Below, one piece after another: positions 5,281 through 13,078 of a stretch of DNA of 15,248 bases. A program made the position numbers and the translations under genes. Position 1 is the stretch's first letter, and each line of letters opens with the position of its first letter. The notes under the pieces are model-generated. The model saw only the letters and a list, made by a program, of their open reading frames with translations. It did not search any database and was not told the DNA's origin. Origin of the DNA: Comamonadaceae bacterium (lineage in GTDB: Bacteria > Pseudomonadota > Gammaproteobacteria > Burkholderiales > Burkholderiaceae_C); assembly GCA_947464665.1 (NCBI GenBank), contig CANHXV010000032.1:1-15248 (forward strand). The letters run 5' to 3'.

Positions 5281-8235
5281 GTGAAAATAGCTTCTTTATC
5301 TTTTTGTGTTGTGATTGTGACTTCTTCCCCTCCTAAGACCCCAGATTTGCAAGCCCTAGACAACTTAACTGGGGGTGCCTTTACCGCTCAAACATCCGGT
5401 GAGCGTGCCGCTAAGTTGCGTGAATGGCTTCTCACAGAGCCATCCCATGAAGTTTTGCAACACGTTTACAAAGAAGTTTCCACGCGTGACAAAGGCGCTG
5501 CCAAAGTACTTCGCGAAAAATTGGATGAGTTAAAGCGCTCACATGGCCAGGATGTATTGGCTGCTGAATGGGCTGAACGTGCCAATGCCATGTTGACGTC
5601 CTTGCGTTTGAACATTGCCGATGCCATGGCATGGCAAAGAGATGCGGCCAAAGCAGGTGCGCCACTGTCGCGCGAACCACTGGCCAGCCTTAAGCATCAG
5701 TTGAATGAAAAAATCAAAGCGGTTGAAGATTTGCAGCACCAAGTCATGGTTCAGCGCGAAACAGCCGTACTTTTGGCGCAACGCATTGAAGTACTTTCTA
5801 CCAAAAGTTTGAAAGAAGCAGATGCTGCCAATGAACTCTTGCAATCAGATGTAGCTCAATGGCAACAACAAGCCCACGTCATCAAGGAAGATGCTTCGTG
5901 GCACAGTGTTGATTTGAAATTTCCGCCCCAACTCGATGCTTCTCGTCACCAATTAAGCAGTGTTTGGGAGGCCTTTGAAGCAGCGTTGTTCCAGGCGAAG
6001 TCGGCTCGTGATGATGCGAACGAAACTTTGCCACCAGTGCCAGTTTGGGCTGAAGAGATTCGCTTGGCACGAGGTGCTCAAGCTGGGCATGCCAACGTTC
6101 ATGCTGTCAAAGAAGCTCACAATTTCGAACACTCGGCTGTCTTCAATGTTGAGCAGCCTAGCGCTGAAGACTTAAAGTCTGAGGCCGCAGGTAAGCCGGT
6201 TAAAACTCCCAAAGTCAGTAATACCAAAATGGATCCTGCGCAAAGATTGGCTTTGCGCGAAGCCGCCAACCAAGCGGTCACTGGAGCCATGACGGTATTG
6301 GCAGCTGAAAACAATGAAGCCAACGTGTTGTTGTTCAAGCAAGCCCTCAAGGACCATGGACGCAATATGGACACCAACATGGACTTGAAAGTCCATGAAG
6401 CCTTAATCGCAGCGGGCGATGCCCAAGGATGGCAGCGCCATGTTGCCGATCAATTGCGTTTGGCATTGGTTTTGAAGGCGGAAGGCCTGTTCAAAAAAGT
6501 ACCCGTTAAAACCCATGACGCCCCATTGGTGGTAGCTGAAGTCATTGTGGAAGCTAAAGAAGAAGCTAAAGATGAAGTCGTGACTCAGACTGAAACAGGA
6601 GCAGTCAAGGAAGAGTTTCACCTCGAACCTACCGTGGGCGGTCGAAAAATGCAAGACGCTTTGCGTCAGTTGCGAGAAGAATGGAAAAAAGCCGACCAAG
6701 GTGGTTTGCCAAATCATGCTTTGTGGAAGCGATTTGATGCAGCTTGTAACAACGCCTACAAAGTGGTGCAAGCTTGGTTGGACAAAATCAAACACGAAGC
6801 CAGTGAGCATCGCGCGCAACGCTTGGCATTGATTGAAGAGGTGAGAGTATGGGGTGAGGCCAATGCACAAAACGCAGATTGGCGTGCCCACTTACGGGCC
6901 TTGCATCAGTTTGGAGATCGTTGGCGCTCTGCGGGTCATTTGAGTGAGAAAGCCTTTGCAGAACTACAACCTCTTTGGAAGCAGGCGCTGCATGACGCAG
7001 CTGCACCTTTGGAAGCTGCACAAAGAGCCAGCACGGCAAGGCGACAAGCTTTGATTGCAGAGGCTGAACAACTGGGGGCCGCGCCTCTTTTGCGGGTCGA
7101 TGCCGTCAAGGCCTTGCAGCAAAGCTGGCAAACCGAAGCGCAAAGCGTTCCCATGGATCGCCGCCTTGAGCAAAAAATGTGGGAGGCTTTTCGCAAGCCC
7201 ATTGATGATGCGTTCAGTCGCAAGACCAGCTTCCGTGAGCATGCTTCAAATGCGCCCATGTCGGCCCACGACCGCATGGTGCTCGATGCATCCAATGCGT
7301 TGAAAGAAGCCAATGCCTCTGGCGATGTTCAAAAAATCAAAGCAGCCATGGCCGCTTTGGATGCAGCACTGAAAGGGCAAGCCAAGGCCAATGCCGAAGT
7401 GTTGGCTGCGCCAAAGGCTGCGGTGCCTACCAAGCCCGAGACGGCACAATCAGCTCATGATTCAGCTGCTGGTGAAACGGCTTCAGAAGAATTAAGGGAA
7501 GCGCAATCCAATGCCGTTGAAACTGATTCTGCCTCGGTTGAAGCCGCCCAGCCCGTCAAGCCTGTTGAAGTCCCGAAACCCGCTCGCCCTTTGGTGGCCA
7601 TGCGCGGCGATGATCGACCCGGCCAAAAGAAATCGGTACCAGCTTCGGTAGGTCGCGGTGGGCCTAGCGATCGCAGAGATGGCAAAGGCGCACCGCGTTC
7701 TGACAAAGGTGGTTTTGGCGATAAGGGTGGAGGCCGCTTTGAGCGTGGTGATCGCCCAGAGCGTGAAGATCGCGGCCCTCGCCTTGGTGATGCTGCGTTC
7801 AGAGCTCAGCGGGACGCCATGGAGCACGCTGAAATGGCTTTGCGCAAGCTGGCTGCTCAGGCGCATGGCGAGTCATTAACTCACTTGCTCGCTGCGTGGG
7901 AAAAGCGCCAAGCCGACTTGGTGCCCGCGGCACAAGATTTGGGTCGCAATGTGAACGCTGCAGCAAGGTCTGCTTGGTCACAAGCCGTTAGCCAGGCTCC
8001 TACAGCCAATTCGGGCGAAGCCATTTTGCGCTTGGAGATGGCTGCAGAAGTGCCAACGCCTGCAGAGAATTTGAATGAGCGACGTGCATTGCAACTTCAG
8101 TTGCTCACTCGAAAAAATCAACCAGGCCCTGAGGAAACTTGGGCCTTGGATGTTACGGCAATTTTGTCTTCGGCGCATGACCCCAAGTTGGCGCGACGTT
8201 TTCAAAATGCCTTGAAGAATTTGTTGCGCAGCTAA
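5281..8235 (+). CDS. Large DUF349 multi-repeat protein
   Basis: A protein of about 984 residues, predominantly charged, helical and without membrane segments, so probably cytoplasmic. At least three DUF349 repeats are readable. One begins near residue 457 (LRQLREEWKKADQGG, then ALWKRFDAACNNAY). Another lies at about 533-590 (HQFGDRWRSAGHLSEK, LQPLWKQALHDA). A third is at about 606-651 (VKALQQSWQTEA, MWEAFRKPIDDAFSRK). The N-terminal 450 residues have similar helical character and may hold degenerate repeats. Residues about 700-770 are Ala/Glu/Pro-rich linker, and about 771-837 form an Arg/Gly/Asp-rich disordered tract with RGG-like units, before a helical C-terminus. The molecular role of DUF349 proteins is not established. 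The start is uncertain: GTG at 5281 was taken, while GTG at 5311 or 5317 (MTSSPPKTPD) would resemble a cleaner N-terminus. No strong Shine-Dalgarno precedes any of them. Confidence 0.9.
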   Translation: MKIASLSFCVVIVTSSPPKTPDLQALDNLTGGAFTAQTSGERAAKLREWLLTEPSHEVLQHVYKEVSTRDKGAAKVLREKLDELKRSHGQDVLAAEWAERANAMLTSLRLNIADAMAWQRDAAKAGAPLSREPLASLKHQLNEKIKAVEDLQHQVMVQRETAVLLAQRIEVLSTKSLKEADAANELLQSDVAQWQQQAHVIKEDASWHSVDLKFPPQLDASRHQLSSVWEAFEAALFQAKSARDDANETLPPVPVWAEEIRLARGAQAGHANVHAVKEAHNFEHSAVFNVEQPSAEDLKSEAAGKPVKTPKVSNTKMDPAQRLALREAANQAVTGAMTVLAAENNEANVLLFKQALKDHGRNMDTNMDLKVHEALIAAGDAQGWQRHVADQLRLALVLKAEGLFKKVPVKTHDAPLVVAEVIVEAKEEAKDEVVTQTETGAVKEEFHLEPTVGGRKMQDALRQLREEWKKADQGGLPNHALWKRFDAACNNAYKVVQAWLDKIKHEASEHRAQRLALIEEVRVWGEANAQNADWRAHLRALHQFGDRWRSAGHLSEKAFAELQPLWKQALHDAAAPLEAAQRASTARRQALIAEAEQLGAAPLLRVDAVKALQQSWQTEAQSVPMDRRLEQKMWEAFRKPIDDAFSRKTSFREHASNAPMSAHDRMVLDASNALKEANASGDVQKIKAAMAALDAALKGQAKANAEVLAAPKAAVPTKPETAQSAHDSAAGETASEELREAQSNAVETDSASVEAAQPVKPVEVPKPARPLVAMRGDDRPGQKKSVPASVGRGGPSDRRDGKGAPRSDKGGFGDKGGGRFERGDRPEREDRGPRLGDAAFRAQRDAMEHAEMALRKLAAQAHGESLTHLLAAWEKRQADLVPAAQDLGRNVNAAARSAWSQAVSQAPTANSGEAILRLEMAAEVPTPAENLNERRALQLQLLTRKNQPGPEETWALDVTAILSSAHDPKLARRFQNALKNLLRS

Positions 8236-8248
8236 AAGTAAAGAGGGC

Positions 8249-8278
8249 TTCAGCCATGGCTGGAAAGCCAAAGCTGAA
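8249..8278 (-). terminator. Possible terminator downstream of lpxH
   Basis: Between the converging DUF349 and lpxH stops an inverted repeat pairs TTCAGC (8249-8254) with GCTGAA (8273-8278), enclosing a smaller GGCT/AGCC stem. Read on the minus strand it is followed by a U-rich stretch (CUCUUUACUUUU), so it could terminate the lpxH operon. The plus-strand side has no T-run. The stem has internal mismatches, hence low confidence. Confidence 0.4.
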
Positions 8279-8280
8279 AC

Positions 8281-9066
8281 TCAGCTTAGTAAGTTGATAC
8301 GTTCAACTTTCCCCTCAACATGCCAGCGCAGTACTTCTGCGCGCGGCCTTATTGACGCAGCATCCCAGTCACTTAAAACGTAGCGCTGCATCAACGGCGC
8401 TTCACTCAAACTGTGAAGCGCAGGCCGATGGGTATGACCATGAACCAGGCATGTGGCGCCAGCTTCTTGAAGCATCTGTGTCGACCATTCATCGGCCACG
8501 TCGGCATAAACTGCGCTTGAATTTTTTTTAAGAATTTCGCTTTGCGATCGAAGCTGCCTGGCAATGCTCTCCCTCTCGGTCAATGTCTTGGCCAAGAAGT
8601 CCTCTTGCCAGTGTGCTTGCCTGACCACTTGTCGAAAGCTTTGGTAGTCTTTATCGCCTAAACAGCCCGCGTCACCGTGGGACAAGAGCCATTTTTGAGA
8701 TGCAAAGTTGAGCACCGTGGGGTCTTGCAGATCAAGGACATGGCATTTATTGAGGAACGCGGAGCCGACCAAAAAATCACGGTTACCCCGCATAAAAGCC
8801 ACCTGTCTCTTCGATGCGCAAGCCTTTAAGACTGCGGCGCATTTTTGAAGAAAGACGTGTTGATCGGCGGCATCGTCACCTACCCAAACCTCAAACAGAT
8901 CGCCCAAAATAAAGACCGCATCAGCGGTCGTATTTTGCATATAGGCTTGCCAAACTTCAAATGTGGCAGTTTCATTTTCTTGCAAATGCAAATCAGAAAT
9001 GAAATCAACCGTGCGCCAAGTTTCAGGTGCTTCAAATACCTGAAGTGGCAACACGGTTGCAATCAT
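8281..9066 (-). CDS. lpxH: UDP-2,3-diacylglucosamine diphosphatase LpxH
   Basis: A 261-residue calcineurin-like metallophosphoesterase that hydrolyses UDP-2,3-diacylglucosamine to lipid X and UMP, the fourth step of lipid A synthesis, at the inner-membrane surface. All metal-site motifs are present in order: DFISDLHL, GDLFEVWVGDD, GNRDF, LLSHGDAG and VHGHTHRPA. The family's Cys/Thr after HGD is replaced here by Ala-Gly (HGDAGC), a mild variation. It is the last gene of a minus-strand cluster, 21 bases after ppiB. The start is the ATG at 9066; the family N-terminus supports it, although no clear Shine-Dalgarno is seen. Confidence 0.95.
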   Translation of the reverse strand: MIATVLPLQVFEAPETWRTVDFISDLHLQENETATFEVWQAYMQNTTADAVFILGDLFEVWVGDDAADQHVFLQKCAAVLKACASKRQVAFMRGNRDFLVGSAFLNKCHVLDLQDPTVLNFASQKWLLSHGDAGCLGDKDYQSFRQVVRQAHWQEDFLAKTLTERESIARQLRSQSEILKKNSSAVYADVADEWSTQMLQEAGATCLVHGHTHRPALHSLSEAPLMQRYVLSDWDAASIRPRAEVLRWHVEGKVERINLLS

Positions 9067-9087
9067 GGAAATGGCGTAGCGCGAAAA

Positions 9088-9594
9088 TTAAAGCGCGACG
9101 GCCTTCTTAATGATGATGGGTTCTTTGGGCACGTCGTCATGAAAGCCATTTCGGCCAGTTTGGACACCTTCAATGCTGTCCACAATGTCGGTGCCAGACA
9201 CGACATGTGCAAACACGGCATAGCCCCAGCCTTGCAGTGAAGGTGCAGTGTGGTTCAAAAATTCATTATCGGCGGTGTTAATGAAGAACTGTGCGGTGGC
9301 GGAGTGGGGTGCTTGCGTGCGAGCCATGGCCAATGTGTACTTCGTATTTTTCAAACCATTATTGCCTTCGTTTTGAATGGCTGCATCGGAATGTTTTTGT
9401 TCCATGTTGGGTTCAAAGCCACCGCCTTGAATCATGAAGCCAGGAATGACGCGGTGAAAAATCGTGTTGTCATAATGTCCCTTGTTCACGTAGTTCAGGA
9501 AGTTTTCAACACTCAAGGGCGCTTTTTCAGCGTTGAGTTCAATGAGGATGACGCCTTTGCCGGCGATGTGGAGTTCGACTTGAGGATTGCTCAT
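9088..9594 (-). CDS. ppiB: Cytoplasmic peptidyl-prolyl cis-trans isomerase (cyclophilin)
   Basis: A 168-residue cyclophilin with no signal peptide, hence cytoplasmic. Catalytic and binding motifs are intact: IFHRVIPGFMIQGGGF, YTLAMARTQAPHSATAQFFI and the C-terminal GWGYAVFAHVV. It catalyses proline cis-trans isomerisation in protein folding. The ATG overlaps the TGA of the upstream cyclophilin by four bases (ATGA), so the two paralogues are translationally coupled. Confidence 0.96.
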   Translation of the reverse strand: MSNPQVELHIAGKGVILIELNAEKAPLSVENFLNYVNKGHYDNTIFHRVIPGFMIQGGGFEPNMEQKHSDAAIQNEGNNGLKNTKYTLAMARTQAPHSATAQFFINTADNEFLNHTAPSLQGWGYAVFAHVVSGTDIVDSIEGVQTGRNGFHDDVPKEPIIIKKAVAL

Positions 9595-10292
9595 GGTGAT
9601 TGCACTAAAGTGATTGAAAGAATGACTACGGGCGTTTTCGGAACATCTGTTCTAAAAGGGCCGCCCATGCCTGTTGGCGTGAGTCTGATTTTATCCACGA
9701 CATCCATACCAGAGGTGACTTTGCCAAAAACCGTATAACCGAAAAGTTGAAGGGCATTGAGCAAGTTCTCTCGCGGCACGTTTTCGTAGATCTGCCCGCG
9801 GTATTCAAAGCGTTTGACGGGATCGCCATCTGGGATGAGGGTGGGGTCTAGAAAAGCATTGTCAGCGGTGTTGATGAAAAACTGCGCTGTAGCGGATTGG
9901 GGGTCGTTGGTTCTGGCCATGGCCAAAAAACCGGGCTGATTTTTCAAGCCCGCGACCATTGCCTGCCTGCCCTCGTGCTGAACGGGCGCTCTGGTTGGGC
10001 GTTCTTTGTATTGGGCATCATAGCCCCCACCCTGAACCATGAAATTGGCGATGACCCTGTGAAAAATGGTGCCGTTGTAGTGTTTGTCTTTGACATACTG
10101 AAGAAAGTTGGCCACTGTTTTAGGCGCTTTGTCGGGATAGAGCTCCACCATGATATCGCCCATGTTGGTGGCAATTTTGACTTTCGGTGCTTCTTGAGCC
10201 TGGCTCTGCGAAGGCGACATGCCCATACCCAAGGTCAACGCCCATGCGCTGCAAAGGGCCAGTATGTTTTGGCGAAAAAGGTTGGAAGTCAT
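9591..10292 (-). CDS. ppiA: Periplasmic peptidyl-prolyl cis-trans isomerase (cyclophilin)
   Basis: A 233-residue cyclophilin with an N-terminal signal sequence: a positive start, the hydrophobic stretch ILALCSAWALTLGM, and probable cleavage near SQAQ (about residues 30-33), sending it to the periplasm. The fold motifs are clear: IFHRVIANFMVQGGGY, FLAMARTNDPQSATAQFFI and LFGYTVFGKVTSG. It carries a longer insertion before the last motif (about residues 148-180, DPTLIPDGDPVKRFEYRGQI and following) than the cytoplasmic paralogue. It begins five bases after the TPR protein stop and overlaps ppiB at its end. Confidence 0.95.
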   Translation of the reverse strand: MTSNLFRQNILALCSAWALTLGMGMSPSQSQAQEAPKVKIATNMGDIMVELYPDKAPKTVANFLQYVKDKHYNGTIFHRVIANFMVQGGGYDAQYKERPTRAPVQHEGRQAMVAGLKNQPGFLAMARTNDPQSATAQFFINTADNAFLDPTLIPDGDPVKRFEYRGQIYENVPRENLLNALQLFGYTVFGKVTSGMDVVDKIRLTPTGMGGPFRTDVPKTPVVILSITLVQSP

Positions 10293-10297
10293 GGCAA

Positions 10298-10843
10298 TTA
10301 ACGCAAGCTTTGTGTTTTGGTTGTGGGGGTCGTGACCGCCGAGGGAGCTGGCAAAGGCAACAGGCCAGAGCCTTCTTTGACGTCTTTGGCTCGTGAAAAG
10401 GCTTGTTGGGCCATGGCCGTGTACAAGTCTCCTAAATTTTGATGTGCAATTTTGTAGTTGGGCCGAGCTTGAATGGCCGAAGTGAAGGCTGTCAAGGCTG
10501 CATCATATTGCCCCTGCGCAGCATAAAGCACGCCCAAATTGTTGTAAGGCTCGGGGAGTTCAGGGAACTCCTGAATCAAGGCTTGAAGTTCTTGGATGGC
10601 TTGGGTAAGCTGCCCTTGACCCGCCAAAATTTGACTGCTCATGAAGCGAAACTGTGGCGAAACGGTAGTAGCTGGCGTTTGGGTAGTTTGCTTGATGGCC
10701 AATTGCAGCTTTTGCTCAGCCAAGGTCCATTGCTTGTTTCTGATGAGTTCTTCAATTTCCGCGCTGCCATTGGCCCAAGTCAGGCCACTGCCGAAGCAGA
10801 GCAAGATGGTTAAAAAACTAGAAAGAACCCTATGGGGAGACAT
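10298..10843 (-). CDS. Exported TPR-repeat protein
   Basis: A 181-residue protein with a signal peptide (hydrophobic LSSFLTILLCFGSGLTWA, probable cleavage after Ala24), so periplasmic or envelope-associated. Tetratricopeptide repeats span about residues 64-150; the clearest unit is EPYNNLGVLYAAQGQYDAAL followed by TAFTSAIQARPNY and a second HQNLGDLYTAMA. The last 30 residues are Pro/Thr-rich and probably unstructured. It is first in the cluster with ppiA, ppiB and lpxH, so an envelope role is likely. Its specific function and partners cannot be told from sequence. No convincing promoter was found in the 70 bases upstream. Confidence 0.88.
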   Translation of the reverse strand: MSPHRVLSSFLTILLCFGSGLTWANGSAEIEELIRNKQWTLAEQKLQLAIKQTTQTPATTVSPQFRFMSSQILAGQGQLTQAIQELQALIQEFPELPEPYNNLGVLYAAQGQYDAALTAFTSAIQARPNYKIAHQNLGDLYTAMAQQAFSRAKDVKEGSGLLPLPAPSAVTTPTTKTQSLR

Positions 10844-10916
10844 GTGGATTAATTTTGAGATGTGAAATGCTGGCTAAATGGCTTGGTCAGGGCTAGATTA
10901 GATCTCAAGTTGGATT

Positions 10917-10945
10917 TTGTCAGCGACTTATTTGGGCCTTATACT
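10917..10945 (+). promoter_or_regulatory. Sigma70-type promoter of the cysS operon
   Basis: TTGTCA (10917-10922) and TATACT (10940-10945) are separated by exactly 17 bases. Each matches the consensus in five of six positions, making this the best promoter in the window. Transcription would begin near 10951-10953, leaving a leader of about 95 bases before cysS. Confidence 0.75.
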
Positions 10946-10975
10946 GAGCCAAATTGTAACGGAGGCCTCTGCCAA

Positions 10976-11016
10976 GGCTGCACTTTGCAACATCAATGGG
11001 GCTGCGGCCCCTTTTT
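10976..11016 (+). terminator. Terminator-like hairpin with alternative pairing in the cysS leader (possible attenuator)
   Basis: GGGGC (10998-11002), loop TGCG, GCCCC (11007-11011), then TTTTT (11012-11016) is a compact intrinsic-terminator structure lying between the cysS promoter and its ATG. The upstream strand GGCTGC (10976-10981) can instead pair with GCGGCC (11004-11009, one G-U), which would break the terminator. The two folds are mutually exclusive, as in attenuators. A five-pair stem is short, so its efficiency is unknown. A Shine-Dalgarno-like ACGGAGG (10959-10965) lies upstream, but no ATG or GTG follows at usable spacing. Confidence 0.5.
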
Positions 11017-11045
11017 GCACCCGTCAAAGAAAAATACTGTATTCC

Positions 11046-12422
11046 ATGAGCTTGCGCATTTACAACACGCTGTCCAGAGCGGTTGAAAAATTCACCCCAT
11101 TAGATGCGGGTCACGTTCGGATGTACGTCTGCGGCATGACGGTATTTGATTATTGTCATGTTGGGCATGCCAGATCTAACGTGGCTTTTGATGTGGTTCA
11201 GCGGTGGCTCAAAGTCAGTGGTTACAAGGTCACTCACATACGAAACATCACCGACATTGACGACAAAATAATCAAGCGTGCTGTTGAAAATGGAGAATCC
11301 ATTCGAGCCCTTACGAATCGCATGGTTGATGCCATGCATGAAGACTTTGATGCGTTGGGCATCGCCCGACCTACTTCCGAACCTCGTGCCACAGAGTTTG
11401 TGCCGCAAATGCTTCACATGATTGGTGTCTTAGAAGAGAAGGGCCTGGCCTATCGAACCTCCCATGGCGATGTGAATTATGCGGTACGCAAGTTTCCAGG
11501 TTATGGCAAGTTGTCTGGCAAATCACTTGACGAATTGCACGCAGGAGAACGCGTCGCAGTCTTGGATGGCAAGGAAGACCCGCTTGATTTTGTGTTGTGG
11601 AAGGGTGCTAAAGCCTCAGAGCCTGCTGACGTCAAATGGGACAGTGCATTTGGCCCTGGCCGCCCGGGATGGCACATTGAGTGCTCGGCCATGGCTTGCC
11701 AAATGCTCGGCGACAGTTTTGACATTCATGCAGGTGGTGCTGACCTGCAATTCCCGCACCATGAAAACGAAATTGCCCAGAGCGAAGGCGCGACCGGTCA
11801 AAAGTTTGCGCAGTTCTGGATGCACAACGGGTTCATCAACATTGACAATGAAAAAATGTCCAAAAGTTTGGGCAATTTTTTCACAATCCGAGATGTTCTG
11901 AAGTCTTTCGATGCTGAAACGGTGCGTTTCTATTTAGTCAGAAGCCATTACAGAACATCTTTGAATTACTCCGACCAAAATTTGAACGATGCGCGAAGTG
12001 GCCTGAAGCGGCTCTACACAGCCTTGCAAGCGGCTACGCCCACCAATGTGCAAATTGATTGGGCCAACTCGCATGCGGCCCGTTTCAAAGCAGCCATGGA
12101 CGAAGACTTTGGTACGCCCGAAGCAGTGGCCGTTTTGTTTGATTTGGCAGGCGAAGTCAATCGCAGCAAGTCTGCTGAACAAGCTGGCTTGTTGAAAGCG
12201 CTGGGCGGCATTTTGGGTATCTTGCAAAATGACCCTGTTGCTTACCTACAAGCCGGTGCGGGACTGGACGAAGTAGCTATTCAGGCTCACATCCAGGCTC
12301 GAGCAAATGCCAAGGCAGCCAAGAATTTTGCCGAAGCCGATCGCATTCGCAAGTTCTTGCTAGAGCAGGGCATCGAGCTCAAAGATTCGGCTTCAGGCAC
12401 CACTTGGGAGGCTGCTCAATGA
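11046..12422 (+). CDS. cysS: Cysteinyl-tRNA synthetase
   Basis: A 458-residue class I aminoacyl-tRNA synthetase, close to the 461 of E. coli. The start is the ATG at 11046 (MSLRIYNTLSRAVEKFTPLD), matching the family N-terminus; the frame is open 43 codons further upstream, but those lie in the leader. Motifs: zinc ligand Cys29 in MYVCGMTVFD, the HIGH box as HVGH (38-41), the zinc-site IECSAM and HHENE segments, and the KMSKS loop intact in DNEKMSKSLGNF. It charges tRNA-Cys in the cytoplasm. It is first gene of a plus-strand operon; its TGA overlaps the next ATG by four bases. Confidence 0.98.
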   Translation: MSLRIYNTLSRAVEKFTPLDAGHVRMYVCGMTVFDYCHVGHARSNVAFDVVQRWLKVSGYKVTHIRNITDIDDKIIKRAVENGESIRALTNRMVDAMHEDFDALGIARPTSEPRATEFVPQMLHMIGVLEEKGLAYRTSHGDVNYAVRKFPGYGKLSGKSLDELHAGERVAVLDGKEDPLDFVLWKGAKASEPADVKWDSAFGPGRPGWHIECSAMACQMLGDSFDIHAGGADLQFPHHENEIAQSEGATGQKFAQFWMHNGFINIDNEKMSKSLGNFFTIRDVLKSFDAETVRFYLVRSHYRTSLNYSDQNLNDARSGLKRLYTALQAATPTNVQIDWANSHAARFKAAMDEDFGTPEAVAVLFDLAGEVNRSKSAEQAGLLKALGGILGILQNDPVAYLQAGAGLDEVAIQAHIQARANAKAAKNFAEADRIRKFLLEQGIELKDSASGTTWEAAQ

Positions 12423-13057
12423 ACCCTAGCGATGATCTGATGACACCAGAGTATTGGGCTGCAGCTTGCGCGCATCTTTCAAAAAAAGACAGGGTGATGA
12501 AGCGTTTGATTCCTCAGTTTGGCGATGCCTGTTTGGTCTCGCGCGGAGATGCTTTTGTTACTTTGGCGCGCAGCATTGTGGGACAGCAAATTTCAGTCAA
12601 AGCTGCTCAATCGGTATGGAATAAATTTGCTGCTTTGAACAAAAAAATCACGCCTGCAGGTGTGTTGAAATTGAAAGTAGATGACATGCGGGCGGCAGGT
12701 TTGTCTGCTCGCAAAGTTGAATATTTGGTTGATTTGGCGCTTAATTTCCATGGCAAAAATGTCAGCGTCAAAGAATGGCAGCAGATGGATGATGACGCCA
12801 TCATCGATGAATTGGTGGCTATTCGGGGCATTGGTCGTTGGACGGCCGAGATGTTTTTGATCTTTCACCTGATGCGTCCCAATGTCTTGCCCCTCGACGA
12901 TGTGGGCTTGATCAATGGTATCAGCAAGAACTATTTTTCTGGCGAACCCGTGAGCCGCAGCGATGCTCGCGAGGTCGCACAAGCGTGGCAACCCTACAGC
13001 ACGGTTGCAACTTGGTATATTTGGCGTTCTCTTGATCCCTTACCGGTTGAGTATTGA
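12419..13057 (+). CDS. DNA-3-methyladenine glycosylase, AlkA/HhH-GPD family
   Basis: A 212-residue base-excision repair glycosylase that removes alkylated bases such as 3-methyladenine. Visible signatures: SIVGQQISVKAAQ near residues 52-64, the helix-hairpin-helix with Gly-rich turn IRGIGRWTAEM (135-145), and LPLDDVGL (157-164), in which Asp161 is the likely catalytic aspartate. The start is the ATG at 12419, which overlaps the cysS stop (ATGA). It is shorter than E. coli AlkA (282 residues), lacking its N-terminal domain, and resembles the compact Mag1-like form. It sits between cysS and accA, as in other Burkholderiales. Confidence 0.92.
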   Translation: MNPSDDLMTPEYWAAACAHLSKKDRVMKRLIPQFGDACLVSRGDAFVTLARSIVGQQISVKAAQSVWNKFAALNKKITPAGVLKLKVDDMRAAGLSARKVEYLVDLALNFHGKNVSVKEWQQMDDDAIIDELVAIRGIGRWTAEMFLIFHLMRPNVLPLDDVGLINGISKNYFSGEPVSRSDAREVAQAWQPYSTVATWYIWRSLDPLPVEY

Positions 13058-13064
13058 GCTAGAC

Positions 13065-13072
13065 AAAGGAGG
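13065..13072 (+). promoter_or_regulatory. Strong Shine-Dalgarno of accA fixing a TTG start
   Basis: AAAGGAGG is a near-perfect match to the 16S anti-Shine-Dalgarno and sits six bases before TTG at 13079. No ATG or GTG is available nearby in frame, so this site decides the start. Confidence 0.85.
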
Positions 13073-13078
13073 CCCATT

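Noticed and set aside
6403..6891. 162-codon minus-strand open frame inside the DUF349 gene
   Set aside because: A shadow of the codon pattern of the long real gene; no ribosome-binding site or recognisable product.
10917..11045. N-terminal extension of CysS by 43 residues
   Set aside because: The extension begins at the promoter's -35 hexamer, and the family N-terminus matches MSLRIYN at 11046.
10996..11049. 17-codon frame (ATG within the terminator stem) whose TGA overlaps the cysS ATG
   Set aside because: No Shine-Dalgarno at usable distance and only one Cys codon; the overlap may be chance, although coupling cannot be excluded.
10862..11086. 74-codon open frame with five Cys before cysS, tempting as a cysteine leader peptide
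   Set aside because: Its ATG lies upstream of the cysS promoter, so it would not be on that transcript, and it runs into cysS in another frame.
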